From Prorocentrum cordatum (Eukaryota; Sar; Dinophyceae; Prorocentrales; Prorocentraceae): a stretch of 64,000 bases of DNA. Below are positions 53,283 to 63,731 of this stretch, in pieces. Both the position numbers and the translations under genes were made by a program. Every line of letters starts with the position of its first letter. The first letter of the stretch is position 1. Below the pieces are notes generated by a model that was not told the origin of the DNA, did not search any database, and saw nothing but the letters and a program-made list of their open reading frames with translations. The stretch covers positions 1-64,000 of the forward strand of contig CAUYUJ010004762.1 in NCBI GenBank assembly GCA_963575745.1, written 5' to 3'.

Positions 53283-54274
53283 CTGGGCGCCGGCGGTAAA
53301 CCGTCAACCTTTGTTACCGCCGGGGGACTCGTAGAGCTTCCTGACAACACATAATGTCAAAAAAAATTGCAGAGAACGAATAATTTTTCAGCCCAACTCA
53401 AGTATCAGACGGAGTTCGGACCTCTGAATGCGACAGACAGACGCGTTTCATGTCTCCGAATCGATTCATGTGATTAACCGCCCTGCAGCCCCCCTGCAGC
53501 CCGAGTTAGGTGCAGAACGGCGACAGTAGCTGTCAAGATGACTGGAAGAATACGAACAGTTTCGTGAGTCTGGATCGCGCAGCAGACCGAGTTCAGAGCT
53601 CTGGATTCAACAGGCGAACGCGCCTGATTATTCTGAGTGTGATAGGTGTGCTCACCAGCACTGTAGCTGGCCTGCAGCTCGAGTTAAGTAGAAAATACCG
53701 ACAACGCGTATCAAGTTGACTCGAATAATACGAATAGGTTTGCGGACCTAGCTCGGCTTGCAGACCGAGTTCAGACCTATGGATTCAACAGGCGAGCGCG
53801 CCAGATGATTCTGCATGCGATGGGTGTGCCCACCAGCACTGTAGCTGCCCTACAGCTCGAGTTAAGTTGAAAATACCGACAACGCGTTCAAGTTGACTCG
53901 AATAATACGAATAGGTTTGCGGACCTAGCTCGGCTAGCAGACCGAGTTCAGGCCTCTGGGTTCAACAGGCGAACGCGCCTGATCATTCTGCATGCATTAG
54001 CTGTGCTTACCAGCTCTGTAGCTGCCCTAGAGCTCGAGTTATGTTCGAAAAACCGACAGCGCGTATCAAGATGACTCGAAACGGCCGTTCCCGCCACCGT
54101 GCTTTTTGGCCTTCAAAGTTACCCGATCGAGCTGAGATCAAGATGGCGAGCGGGAATAAGATCGAATATCACGGGAAAAAAATACTAGAGCTCTAACGAA
54201 TGGTCAAATTTCGAGAACAAAATTTTCAACCGACCAAAAGTCAGCAAAAGTTCCGTCGAGATTTTTCTTGCCAA
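53283..54274 (+). mobile_element. A29: family A, stops at TTGCCAA
   Basis: The lead type AATTTTTCAGCCCAACTC matches A25 and A26. Interrupted by A30 at the same GCCAA site. Confidence 0.65.
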
Positions 54275-55321
54275 CTGGGCGCCGGCGGTAAACCGTCAAC
54301 CTTTCTTACCGCCGGGGGACTCGTAGAGCTTCCTGACAATATATAATGTGGAAAAGAATTTCAGAGAACGACTAGTTTTTCAGCCCAAGCGATTATAGAC
54401 CTCTCAAGATGACTCTAACAAAACAAACGAACAGTTTTCCAATCGAGCTCGAGTATGAAACCGAGTTCAGACCTCTGAATGCGACAGGCGGACGCGTCTG
54501 ATGTCTGCGGATCGATTCCTGTGATTACCAGCTCTGCAGCCCCCATACAGCCTGAGTTAAGTGCAGAAAACCGAGAGTACCTCTCAGGATGACTCGAATA
54601 ATACAACAGTTTCGCGGATCTCGTTCGAGCAGCAGACCGAGTTCCGAGCTCTCGGTTCGACGAACGGACGCGCCTGATGTCTCGAAATCGATTCCTGTGA
54701 CCAGCAGCACTGTAGCCCTCCCCAGCACGATTTAAGTACAGAAAACCGAGAGCACTTCTCAAGATGACTCGAACAATACCAATAGGTTCGCGAACCTAGC
54801 TCGGGGAGCAGGCCGAGTTCAGAGCTCTTGATTCAACAGACGAACGCGCCTGATAATTCTCAATCGATTTCTGTGATTATCAGCTCTGTGGCTGCCCTAC
54901 AGATCGAGTTAAGTACGAAAAACCGAGAGCGTCTGCTACAATGACTCGAATAATACGAATAGGTTTGCGACCCTAGCTCGGCTAGCAGACCGAGTTCAGA
55001 CCTCTGGATTCAACAGGCGAACGCGCCTGATCATTCTGAATGCATTAGCTGTGCTGACCAGCTCTGTAGTGTCCTGAAGCTCGAGTTATCTTGAGAAAAC
55101 CGACAGCGCGTATCAAGATGACTCGAAACGGCCGTTCCCGCCTGCCTGCTTTTTGGCCTTCAAAGTTACCCGATCGAGCTGAGATCAAGATGGCGAGCGG
55201 GAATAAGATCGAATATCATGGGAAAAAATACTAGAGCTCTAACGAATGGTCAAATTTTGAGAACGAAAATTTTCAACCGACCAAAAGTCACCAAAAGGTC
55301 CGTCGAGATTTTTCTTGCCAA
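54275..55321 (+). mobile_element. A30: family A, left piece
   Basis: It is nearly identical to A20 and A33 over the first 600 bp (TTTCAGAGAACGACTAG, CAGCCTGAGTTAAGTGC). It breaks at GCCAA for A31 and continues at 58,780. Confidence 0.7.
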
Positions 55322-56689
55322 CTGGGCGCCGGCGGTAAACCGTCAACCTTTCTTACCGCCGGGGGACTCGTAGAGCTTCCTGACAGTATATAGAGTGGGA
55401 AATAATCCAGAGAACGACTAGTTTCCATGACTCTAACAAAAAAACAAACAGTTTCGCAATCCAGTTCGAGTATCAGACCGAGTTCAGACCTCGCAATGCG
55501 ACAGGCGGACGCGTCTGATGTCTGCGAATCGACTCATGTGATTACCAGCCCTGCAGCCCCCCGACAGCCCGAGTTAAGTGCAGAAAACCGAGAGCATCTC
55601 TCAGAATGACTCGAATAATACAATAGTTTCGCGAATCTGTTTCGAGCAGCAAATCAAGTTCTGAGCTTTCGAATCGTCCAACGAACGCGTCTGATGTGTG
55701 CAAATCGATTTCTATGACCCGCAGCACTGTAGCCCTCCCCCAGCACGAGTTGAGTGCAGAAAATTGAGAGCACGTTGCACGATGATTCGGAGAATACGAA
55801 TAGTTTCGCGAAGCTAGCTCGGGCAGCAGGCCGAGTTCAGAGCTCTCGATACAACAGACAAACGCGCCCGATGATTCCCAATCGATTTATGTGACTATAG
55901 GCTCTGTAACTGCCCGCTCGAGTTAAGTACAGAAAACCGAGAGCGTTTGTCAAGATGACTCGAATAATACGAATAGGTTTGCGGACCTAGCCCAGCTAGC
56001 AGACCGAGTTTAGACCTCTGGATTTAACAGGCGAACGCGCCTGACGATTCTGAGTGCGATAGGTGTGCTTACCAGCACTGTAGCTGCCCTAGACCTCGAG
56101 TTAAGCAGAAAATACCGACAACGCGTATCAAGTTGACTCGAATAATACGAATAGGTTTGCGGACCTAGCTCGGCTAGCAGACCGAGTTCAGACCTCTGGA
56201 TTCAACAGGCGAACGCGCCTGATGATTCTGAGTGCGATAGGTGTGCTTACCAGCACTGTAGCTGCCCTACAGCTCGAGTTAAGTAGAAAATACCGACAAC
56301 GCGTATCAAGTTGACTCGAATAATACGAATAGATTTGCGGACCTAGCTCGGGTAGCAGACCGAGTTCAGACCTCTGGATTGAACAGGCGAACGCGCCTGA
56401 TGATTCTGAGTGCGATAGCTGTGCTTACAGGCACTGTAGCTGCCCTACAGCTCGAGTTAAGTTGAAAATACCGACAGCCCGTAGCAAGATGACTCGAAAC
56501 GGCCGTTCCCGCCACCGTGCTTTTTGGCCTTCAAAGTTACCCGATCGAGCTGAGATCAAGATGGCGAGCGGGAATAAGATCGAATATCACGGGAAAAAAT
56601 ACTAGAGCTCTAACGAATGTCAAATTTCGAGAACAAAATTTTCAACCGACCAAAAGTCACCAAAGGTCCGTCGAGATTTTTCTTGCCAA
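55322..56689 (+). mobile_element. A31: family A, left piece
   Basis: Part of the lead is deleted (GACTAGTTTCCATGACTC). It has three amplified last monomers. It breaks at GCCAA for D2 and continues at 58,709. Confidence 0.7.
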
Positions 56690-57614
56690 CTGGCGCGGCG
56701 GTGAACCGTCAACCTGGTCACCGCCGGGAACCTCGTAGAGCTCCTTGAATCCGCGAGAAAGCTCAGCATCAAGCGGGAGCTTCTGGGAGCTTTTCTACAA
56801 AAACTTCAAGTTGAGATTTTTCGGAGTCACATGAAGTCGGTTCCTTCAAGTGAACTGGTACTGAAAATGACTCTAGATGGCCGAGCTGATCAGGGAACGA
56901 AGTTTATATCTCAATGCTCGGAGTAAAAATCTGCTTTTTCAAAATGAATTGTCAAATATCTTTCAAAAAATTGCAAAACCACCCAAAAGTTGTCACATTG
57001 TCCGCCTCGGCCGGCTGGACCAAAGTTCTCACTCCCAGCGAAGCTATTCATATGAAGTCTCGCGCTCTCAGTGAGAGCGCGAGACCATTCTGCGTCGACA
57101 AAAATGCACCAGAACTCTCTAGGTCACCCATAGATCGATATAAATTAGAAAAAAATCATCCGACACAAAAAATATAAAATTGTACAAATCGATATTTTTC
57201 ATTAATTTTGAAAATTCTAATCAATTTGGGCACTCTCGAGGCTCCCATTCGATGTCTCGCATGTCGCTACTTCGATTGGAATGTACCTGGCATGCATAGC
57301 ATGCACTCAGCTCGAGTTATCATCGAAACACCGTTCGCAACACGCATACATAGAGACAGTATTTCGAGCATAACTCCTGACTCAGCCATTTCTAGGAACT
57401 CTCGAGCTTCCAGTGTGACGCGCCAGATCATTCTGCATCGACTGGTGTGCGTGAGAGGTCTGTAGCTTGCTGACAGCTCGAGTTAAGTAAAGCCAACCAC
57501 CGTCACCTGCCAAACTGCACTGCAGGCAAAGTCGGTTCCTGCAAGTCTTTTGACAGTAATATTGCCCCTAGAGCCCTGAAAATTTTACCAGCAGGTGCGC
57601 CATAGCTTACTGTA
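56690..57614 (+). mobile_element. D2: B/F chimera, stops at GCTTACTGTA
   Basis: The head has lost one triplet (CTGGCGCGGCGGTGAACC). Otherwise it is almost identical to D1 and D3, including the 13-bp-arm palindrome. It is cut by D3 at a site that in D3 continues TGTGAGAAAAATCC. Confidence 0.7.
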
Positions 57615-58708
57615 CTGGCGCCGGCGGTGAACCGTCAACCTGGTCACCGCCGGGAACCTCGTAGAGCTCCTTGAATCCGTGAGAAAGCTCAGCATCAAAG
57701 CGGGAGCTTCTGGGAGCTTTTCTACAAAAACTTCAAGTTGAGATTTTTTCGGAGTCAACATGAAGTCGGTTCCTTCAAGTGAACTGGTACTGAAAATGAC
57801 TCTAGATGCCGAGCTGATCAGGGAACGAAGTTTATATCTCAATGCTCGGAGTAAAAATCTGCTTTTTCAAAATGAATTGTCAAATATCTTTCAAAAAATT
57901 GCAAAACCACCCAAAAGTTGTCACATTGTCCGCCTCGGCCGGCTGGACCAAAGTTCTCACTCCCAGCGAAGCTATTCATATGAAGTCTCGCGCTCTCAGT
58001 GAGAGCGCGAGACCATTCTGCGTCGACAAAAATGCACCAGAACTCTCTAGGTCACCCATAGATCGATATAAATTAGAAAAAAAATCATCCGACACAAAAA
58101 ATATAAAATTGTACAAATCGATATTTTTCATTGATTTTGAAAATTCTAATCAATTTGGGCACTCTCGAGGCTCCCATTCGATGTCTCGCATGTCGCTACT
58201 TCGATTGGAATGTACCCGGCATGCATAGCATGCACTCAGCTCGAGTTATCATCGAAACACCGTTCGCAACACGCATACATAGAGACAGTATTTCGAGCAT
58301 AACTCCTGACTCAGCCATTTCTAGGAACTCTCGAGCTTCCAGTGTGACGCGCCAGATCATTCTGCATCGACTGGTGTGCGTGAGAGGTCTGTAGCTTGCT
58401 GACAGCTCGAGTTAAGTAAAGCCAACCACCGTCACCTGCCAAACTGCACTGCAGGCAAAGTCGGTTCCTGCAAGTCTTTTGACAGTAATATTGCCCCTAG
58501 AGCCCTGAAAATTTTACCAGCAGGTGCGCCATAGCTTACTGTATGTGAGAAAAATCCGTTTTCTGAAAACGAATTGTCAAATCTTGCACAAAGTTTCAAA
58601 AACCGACCCCAGGTTAACACATTGTCTCTTTTGGTCGGGTCGGCCAACTAGCTCCACCCTGCGCCCGAATTCCTCTTAGCTCATCTCGTCGAAGAGCTCT
58701 ACGAGGTA
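57615..58708 (+). mobile_element. D3: B/F chimera, complete (1,094 bp)
   Basis: This is the only D copy with both termini clean: CTGGCGCCGGCGGTGAACC, then AACCTCGTAGAGCTCC, and the end GAAGAGCTCTACGAGGTA. Segments in order: B left half, palindrome (about 57,985-58,011), AT-rich stretch, A-like monomer fragment (about 58,350-58,420), E right half. Confidence 0.7.
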
Positions 58709-58779
58709 CTAGCTCTCCAGCGCGCCGGAATTACTCTTAGCTTCCAGCTATAACTAGCTAAGGGAAGCTCTACGAGTTA
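58709..58779 (+). mobile_element. A31, terminal piece
   Basis: CTAGCTCTCCAGCGCGCCGG to AAGCTCTACGAGTTA follows the GCCAA left at 56,689. Confidence 0.65.
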
Positions 58780-58801
58780 CTAGCTCTCCAGCTCCCCGGA
58801 A
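58780..58801 (+). mobile_element. A30, second piece
   Basis: CTAGCTCTCCAGCTCCCCGG plus AA follows the GCCAA left at 55,321. It closes after A31, in the order expected for nesting, and is cut again at CCGGAA. Confidence 0.6.
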
Positions 58802-59739
58802 TGGGCGCCGGCGGTAAACCGTCAACCAGGTTACCGCCGGGAGACCTCGTAGAGCTCCACGAAGTCATAAACAACTTCAGAATGCTCAGAGCTCTGAGCT
58901 GAGAGCACTGGAAAAGCTTAAAAAGATGATTCAGAAAAACGCATTTTTGGTGTCGTCGACATGTCTATACAGACGCAGTTTTTCAGTTCTAACTCCAGCG
59001 AAGCCATCCATATGAAGTCTCGCGCTCTCAGTGAGATGCGCGAGATCATTCTGCATCGACTCACCTGCACCAGAACTCTCTCGGTCACCCATAGAGAGAT
59101 AAATTCGAAAAAAAACCACCCGACACAAAAAATATAAAATTGTACAAATCGATATTTTTCATTATATTTGATAATTCGAATCAATTTGGGCACTCTCGTG
59201 GCTCCCACTCGATGTCTCGCATGTCGCTACTTCGATTGGAATGCACCAGACATACATAGCATGCACCGAGCTCGAGTTATCATCGAAACACCGTTCGCAA
59301 CACGCATGCATAGAGACGGTATTTCGATCATAACTCCTGACTCAGCCATTTCTAGGGACTCTCGCGCTTCCAGTGTAATGCGCCAGATCATTCTGCATCG
59401 ACTGGTGTGCGAGAGAGGTCTGTAGTTTGCTCACAGCTCGAGTTAAGTAAAGCCAACCACCGTCACCTGCCAAACTGCACTGCAGGCAAAGTCGGTTCCT
59501 GCAAGTCTTTTGACAGTAATATTGCCCCTAGAGCCCTGAAAATTTTACCAGCAGGTGCGCCATAGCTTATTGTAGGTAGGAAAAATCCAACTTATGAAAA
59601 CGAATTGTCAAATCTTGCACAATGTTCCAAAAACCGACCCCAGGTTAACACATTGTCTCTTTTGGTCGGGTCGGCCAACTAGCTCCACCCTGCGCCCGAA
59701 TTCCTCTTAGCTAATCTCGTCGAAGAGCTCTACGAGGTA
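58802..59739 (+). mobile_element. Family F element, nearly complete (938 bp)
   Basis: The first C of CTGG is missing (GGAA then TGGGCGCCGG). The hairpin is of the TAA/TTA type, then GACCTCGTAGAGCTCC. The body up to CAGTTCTAACTCCAGCG is unique. From there on it matches the D copies, with the palindrome damaged (CAGTGAGATGCGCGAG). The end is CGAAGAGCTCTACGAGGTA. It looks like the parent of the right part of D. Confidence 0.6.
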
Positions 59740-59783
59740 CTCTTAAGCTTCCAGCAGTAACTTGCTAAGGGAAGCGCTACGAG
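59740..59783 (+). repeat. A-type terminal piece
   Basis: CTCTTAAGCTTCCAGCAG to GAAGCGCTACGAG is compatible with the rest of A30 after the F insertion. Confidence 0.5.
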
Positions 59784-60792
59784 GACGGCTGCCGGGTTGA
59801 GTTCGGTGCCCGGGGTTCACCGCCGGAACTCGCAGGAACGCCTTGAATCCGTGAGAAAGCTCAGCATTCAAAGCGGGCCGCTTCTGGGAGCTTTCTAAGA
59901 AAAACCAAGTTGAGATTTTTCGGAGTTCAACATGAAGTCGGTTTCCCAAGTGAATTGGTATGAAAATGACTCTAGATGGCCGAGCTGATCAGGTAACGAA
60001 GTTTATATCTCAATGCTCGGATTAAAAATCTGCTTTTTCAAAATGAATGTCAAATATCTTTCAAAAAATTGCAAAACCACCCAAAAGTTGTCACATTGTC
60101 CGCCTCGGCCGGCTGGACCAAAGTTCTCACTCCCAGCGAAGCTATTCATATGAAGTCTCGCGCTCTCAGTGAGAGCGCGAGACCATTCTGCGTCGACAAA
60201 AATGCACCAGAACTCTCTAGGTCACCCATAGATCGATATAAATTAGAAAAAAAATCATCCGACACAAAAAATACAAAATTGTACAAATCGATATTGTTTC
60301 ATTGTTTTGAAAATTCTAATCAATTTGGGCACTCTCGAGGCTCCCATTCGATGTCTCGCATGTCGCTGCTTCGATTGGAATGTACCTGGCATGCATAGCA
60401 TGCACTCAGCTCGAGTTATCATCGAAACACCGTTCGCAACACGCATACATAGAGACAGTATTTCGAGCATAACTCCTGACTCAGCCATTTCTAGGAACTC
60501 TCGAGCTTCCAGTGTGACGCGCCAGATCATTCTGCATCGACTGGTGTGCGTGAGAGATCTGTAGCTTGCTGACAGCTCGAGTTAAGTAAAGCCAACCACC
60601 GTCACCTGCCAAACTGCACTGCAGGCAAAGTCGGTTCCTGCAAGTCTTTTTTTTGCCCCTACCAGCAGGTGCGCCATAGCTTACTGTATGTGAGAAAAAT
60701 CCGTTTTCTGAAAACGAATTGTCAAATCTTGCACAAAGTTTGAAAAACCGACCTCAGGTTAACACATTGTCTCTTTTGGTCGGGTCGGCCAA
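59784..60792 (+). mobile_element. D5: B/F chimera with a scrambled head
   Basis: The head is barely recognisable (GACGGCTGCCGGGTTGAG, GGGGTTCACCGCCGG) and the first 150 bp carry many one-base indels. The rest is near-identical to D3 except for a deletion at about 60,650 (GTCTTTTTTTTGCCCC). It stops at GGTCGGCCAA for A32. Confidence 0.6.
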
Positions 60793-62000
60793 CTGGGCGC
60801 CGGCGGTAAACCGTCAACCTTTCTTACCGCCGGGGGACTCGTAGAGCTTCCTGACAATATATACTGTGTAAAAAAACTCGAAAGAACGACTATTTTTTAA
60901 GCCCAAGCGATTTCAGACCTCTCAAGATGACGCTAACAAAAAACGAACAGTTTCGCAACCCAGTTCGAGTATCAAACCGAGTTGAGACCTCTGAATGCGA
61001 CAGGCGGGCGCGTCTGTGTCTGCGAATCCACTCATGTGATTCCCAGCACTGAAGCCCCCTACAGCCCGAGTTAAGTGCAGAAAACCGACAGTATCGATTC
61101 GAATGATATAATAGTTTTGCGAACCTAGTTCGAGCAGCAGACCGAGTTCCGAGCTCTGGAATCGACCGAAAGACGTGCCTGATGTGTGCAAATCGATACA
61201 TGCGACCTGCAGCGCTGTAGCCCTTCCCCAGCACGTCTCAAGATCATTCGGACAATACGAACAGCTTCGCGAACCTAGCTCGGGCAGCAGGCCGAGTTCA
61301 GAGCTCTCGGTACGATAGACGAACGCGACTGATAATTCCCCAGCGATGTCTGTCACAATGAGCCCTGTAGCTGCCCTACAGCTCGAGTTAAGTACAGAAA
61401 ACCGAGAGCGTCTATCAAGATCACTCCAATAATACTGATAGGGTTGCGGACCTAGCTCGGCTAGCAGACTGAGTTCAGACCTCTGGATTCAACAGACGAA
61501 CGCGCGTGATGATTCTGAGAGCGATAGCTGTGCTTACAAGCACTGTAGCTGCCCTAAAGCTCGAGTTAAGTACAGAAAACCGAGAGTGTCTATCAAGATG
61601 ACTCGAATAATACAAATAGGTTTGCGAACCTAGCTCGGCTGGCAGACCGAGTTCAGACCTCTGGTTTCAACAGGCGAACGCGCGCGATAATTCTGAGTGC
61701 GATAGCTGTGCTCACCAGCTCTGTAGCTGCCCTACAGCTCGAGTTAAGTACGAAATACCGATAGCGCGTATCAAGATGACTCGAACCGGCCGTTCCCGCC
61801 CGTGCGCTTTTTGGCCTTCAAAGTTACCCGATCGAACTGAGATCAAGATGGCGAGCGGGAATAAGATCGAATATCATGAGAAAAAATACTAGAGCTCTAA
61901 CGAATTGTCGAATTTTTAGAACAAAATTTTCAACCGACCAAAAGTCACCAAAAGGTCCGTCGAGATTTTTCTTGCCAACTAGCTCTCCAGCTTCCCGGAA
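60793..62000 (+). mobile_element. A32: family A, stops at CCCGGAA
   Basis: It has several short deletions, including one after CCTTCCCCAGCACG (about 61,230). Last-type monomers are amplified. Interrupted by B. Confidence 0.65.
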
Positions 62001-62399
62001 CTGGCGCCGGCGGTGAACCGTCAACCTGGACACCGCCGGGAACCTCGTAGAGCTCCTGGCACGCGTGAGAGTGCTCAGCATCAAAAGAGAGGGCTTCTGG
62101 AAGCATTTCTCGAAAATAAGAAAACGTGATTTTTTCCATGTCGACATGAAGTTGGTTTCGCCAAGTGTTTTGATAGTAAAAGCGCATCTACAGAGCTCAT
62201 ATTAAGACGCAGAGGCCCTCATAGTCGTCTACAGGTGCGAAAAATCTGCTTTCTCAAAATAAATGGTCAAATATCTTTCAAATATTGGCAAAACCACCCA
62301 AAAGTTATCACTTTGTCCGTTCTGGCCGGGTCGGCCAACTAGCTCCACCCCGCGCCGGAATTCCTCTAGCTCATCGATGCCGAAGAGCTCTACGAGGTA
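62001..62399 (+). mobile_element. Family B element, complete (399 bp)
   Basis: This is the reference B: CTGGCGCCGGCGGTGAACC, ACCTCGTAGAGCTC, GATTTTTTCCATGTCGAC, CCAAGTGTTTTGATAGTAA, GGCCAACTAGCTCC, then GAGCTCTACGAGGT and A. About 75 bp of A tail (TTTTCAACCGACC to CCCGGAA) occurs on both sides of it (61,927-62,000 and 62,400-62,473), so this insertion is associated with a local duplication. Confidence 0.75.
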
Positions 62400-62715
62400 T
62401 TTTCAACCGACCAAAAGTCACCAAAAGGTCCGTCGAGATTTTTCTTGCCAACTAGCTCTCCAGCTCCCCGGAATTACTCTTAAGCTTCCAGCTATAACTA
62501 GCTAAGGGAAGCTGTACGAGTTAAGTAGAGAATACCGACAACGCGTATCAAGTTGACTCGAATAATACGAGTTGGTTTCCGGACCTAGCTTGGCTAGCAG
62601 ACCGAGTTCAGACCTCGGGATTCAACAGGCGAACGCGCGTGATGGTTCTGAGAGTTAAGTCACCAAAAGGTTCGTCGAGATTTTTGTTGCGAACTAGCTC
62701 TCCAGCTCCCAGGAA
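62400..62715 (+). repeat. Rearranged A pieces
   Basis: An A tail and terminus (to GAAGCTGTACGAGTTA) run into a last-type monomer (AGTAGAGAATACCGACAACG), then jump from GAGAGTTAAG to a second tail (TCACCAAAAGGTTCGTCG), which stops for A33. Confidence 0.55.
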
Positions 62716-63731
62716 CTGGGCGCCGGCGGTAAACCGTCAACCTTTCTTACCGCCGGGGGACTCGTAGAGCTTCCTGACAATATATAATGTGGAACGAATT
62801 TCAGAGAACGACCAGTTTTTCAGCCCAAGCGATTATGAACCTCCAAAGATGACTCTAACAAAACAAACAAACAGTTTTCCAATCGAGCTCGAGTATGAAA
62901 CCGAGTTTAGACCTCTGAATGCGACAGGCGGACGTGTCTCATGTCTGCGGATCGATTTCTGTGATTACCAGCTCTGCAGCCCATACAGTATGAGTTAAGT
63001 GCAGAAAACAGAGAGTACCTCTCAGGATGACTCGAATAATACAACAGTTTCGCAGATTTCGTTCGAGCAGCAGACCGAGTTTCGAGCGATCGGTTCGACG
63101 AACGGACGCGCCTGATGTCTCGAAATCGATTCCTGTGACCATCAGAGCTATAGCCCTCCCCCAGCACGATTTATGTACAGAAAACCGAGAGCACTTCTCA
63201 AGATGACTCGAACAATACGAATGGGTTCGCGAACCTTGCTCGGGGAGAAGGCCGATTTCAGAGCTCTTGATGCAACAGACGAACGCGCCTGATAATTCTC
63301 AATCGATTTCTGTCAGTATGAGCTCTGTGGCTGCCCTATAGATCGAGTTAAGTACGAAAAACCGAGAGCGTCTGCTACAATGACTTGAATAATACGAATA
63401 GGTTTGCGACCCTAGCTCGGCTAGCAGACCGAGTTCAGACCTCTGGATTCAACAGGCGAACGCGCCTGATCATTCTGAACGCATTAGCTGTGCTGACCAG
63501 CTCTGTAGGTGTCCTGAAGCTCGAGTTATCTCGAGAAAACCGACAGCGCCTATCAAGATGACTCGAAACGGCCGTTCCCGCCCGTGTGCTTTTTGGCCTT
63601 CAAAGTTACCCGATCGAGCTGAGATCAAGATGGCGAGCGGGAATAAGATCTAATATCACGGAAAAAAATACTAGAGCTCTAACGATTGTCAAATTTCGAG
63701 AACATAATTTTCAACCGACCAAATTTACGTA
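62716..63731 (+). mobile_element. A33: family A, tail interrupted by A34
   Basis: It is close to A30 and A20, with more substitutions. It stops at AAATTTACGTA. Confidence 0.65.

Noticed and set aside
49898-60398. An 87- to 128-codon frame recurring in D elements
   Set aside because: It starts in B sequence and crosses the B/F junction into the palindrome and AT-rich stretch. It is conserved only because the DNA copies are recent.
45665-60793. 3'-truncated tandem elements made by failed insertion
   Set aside because: In many cases the missing part is found downstream in exact register, so interruption explains more junctions than truncation does.
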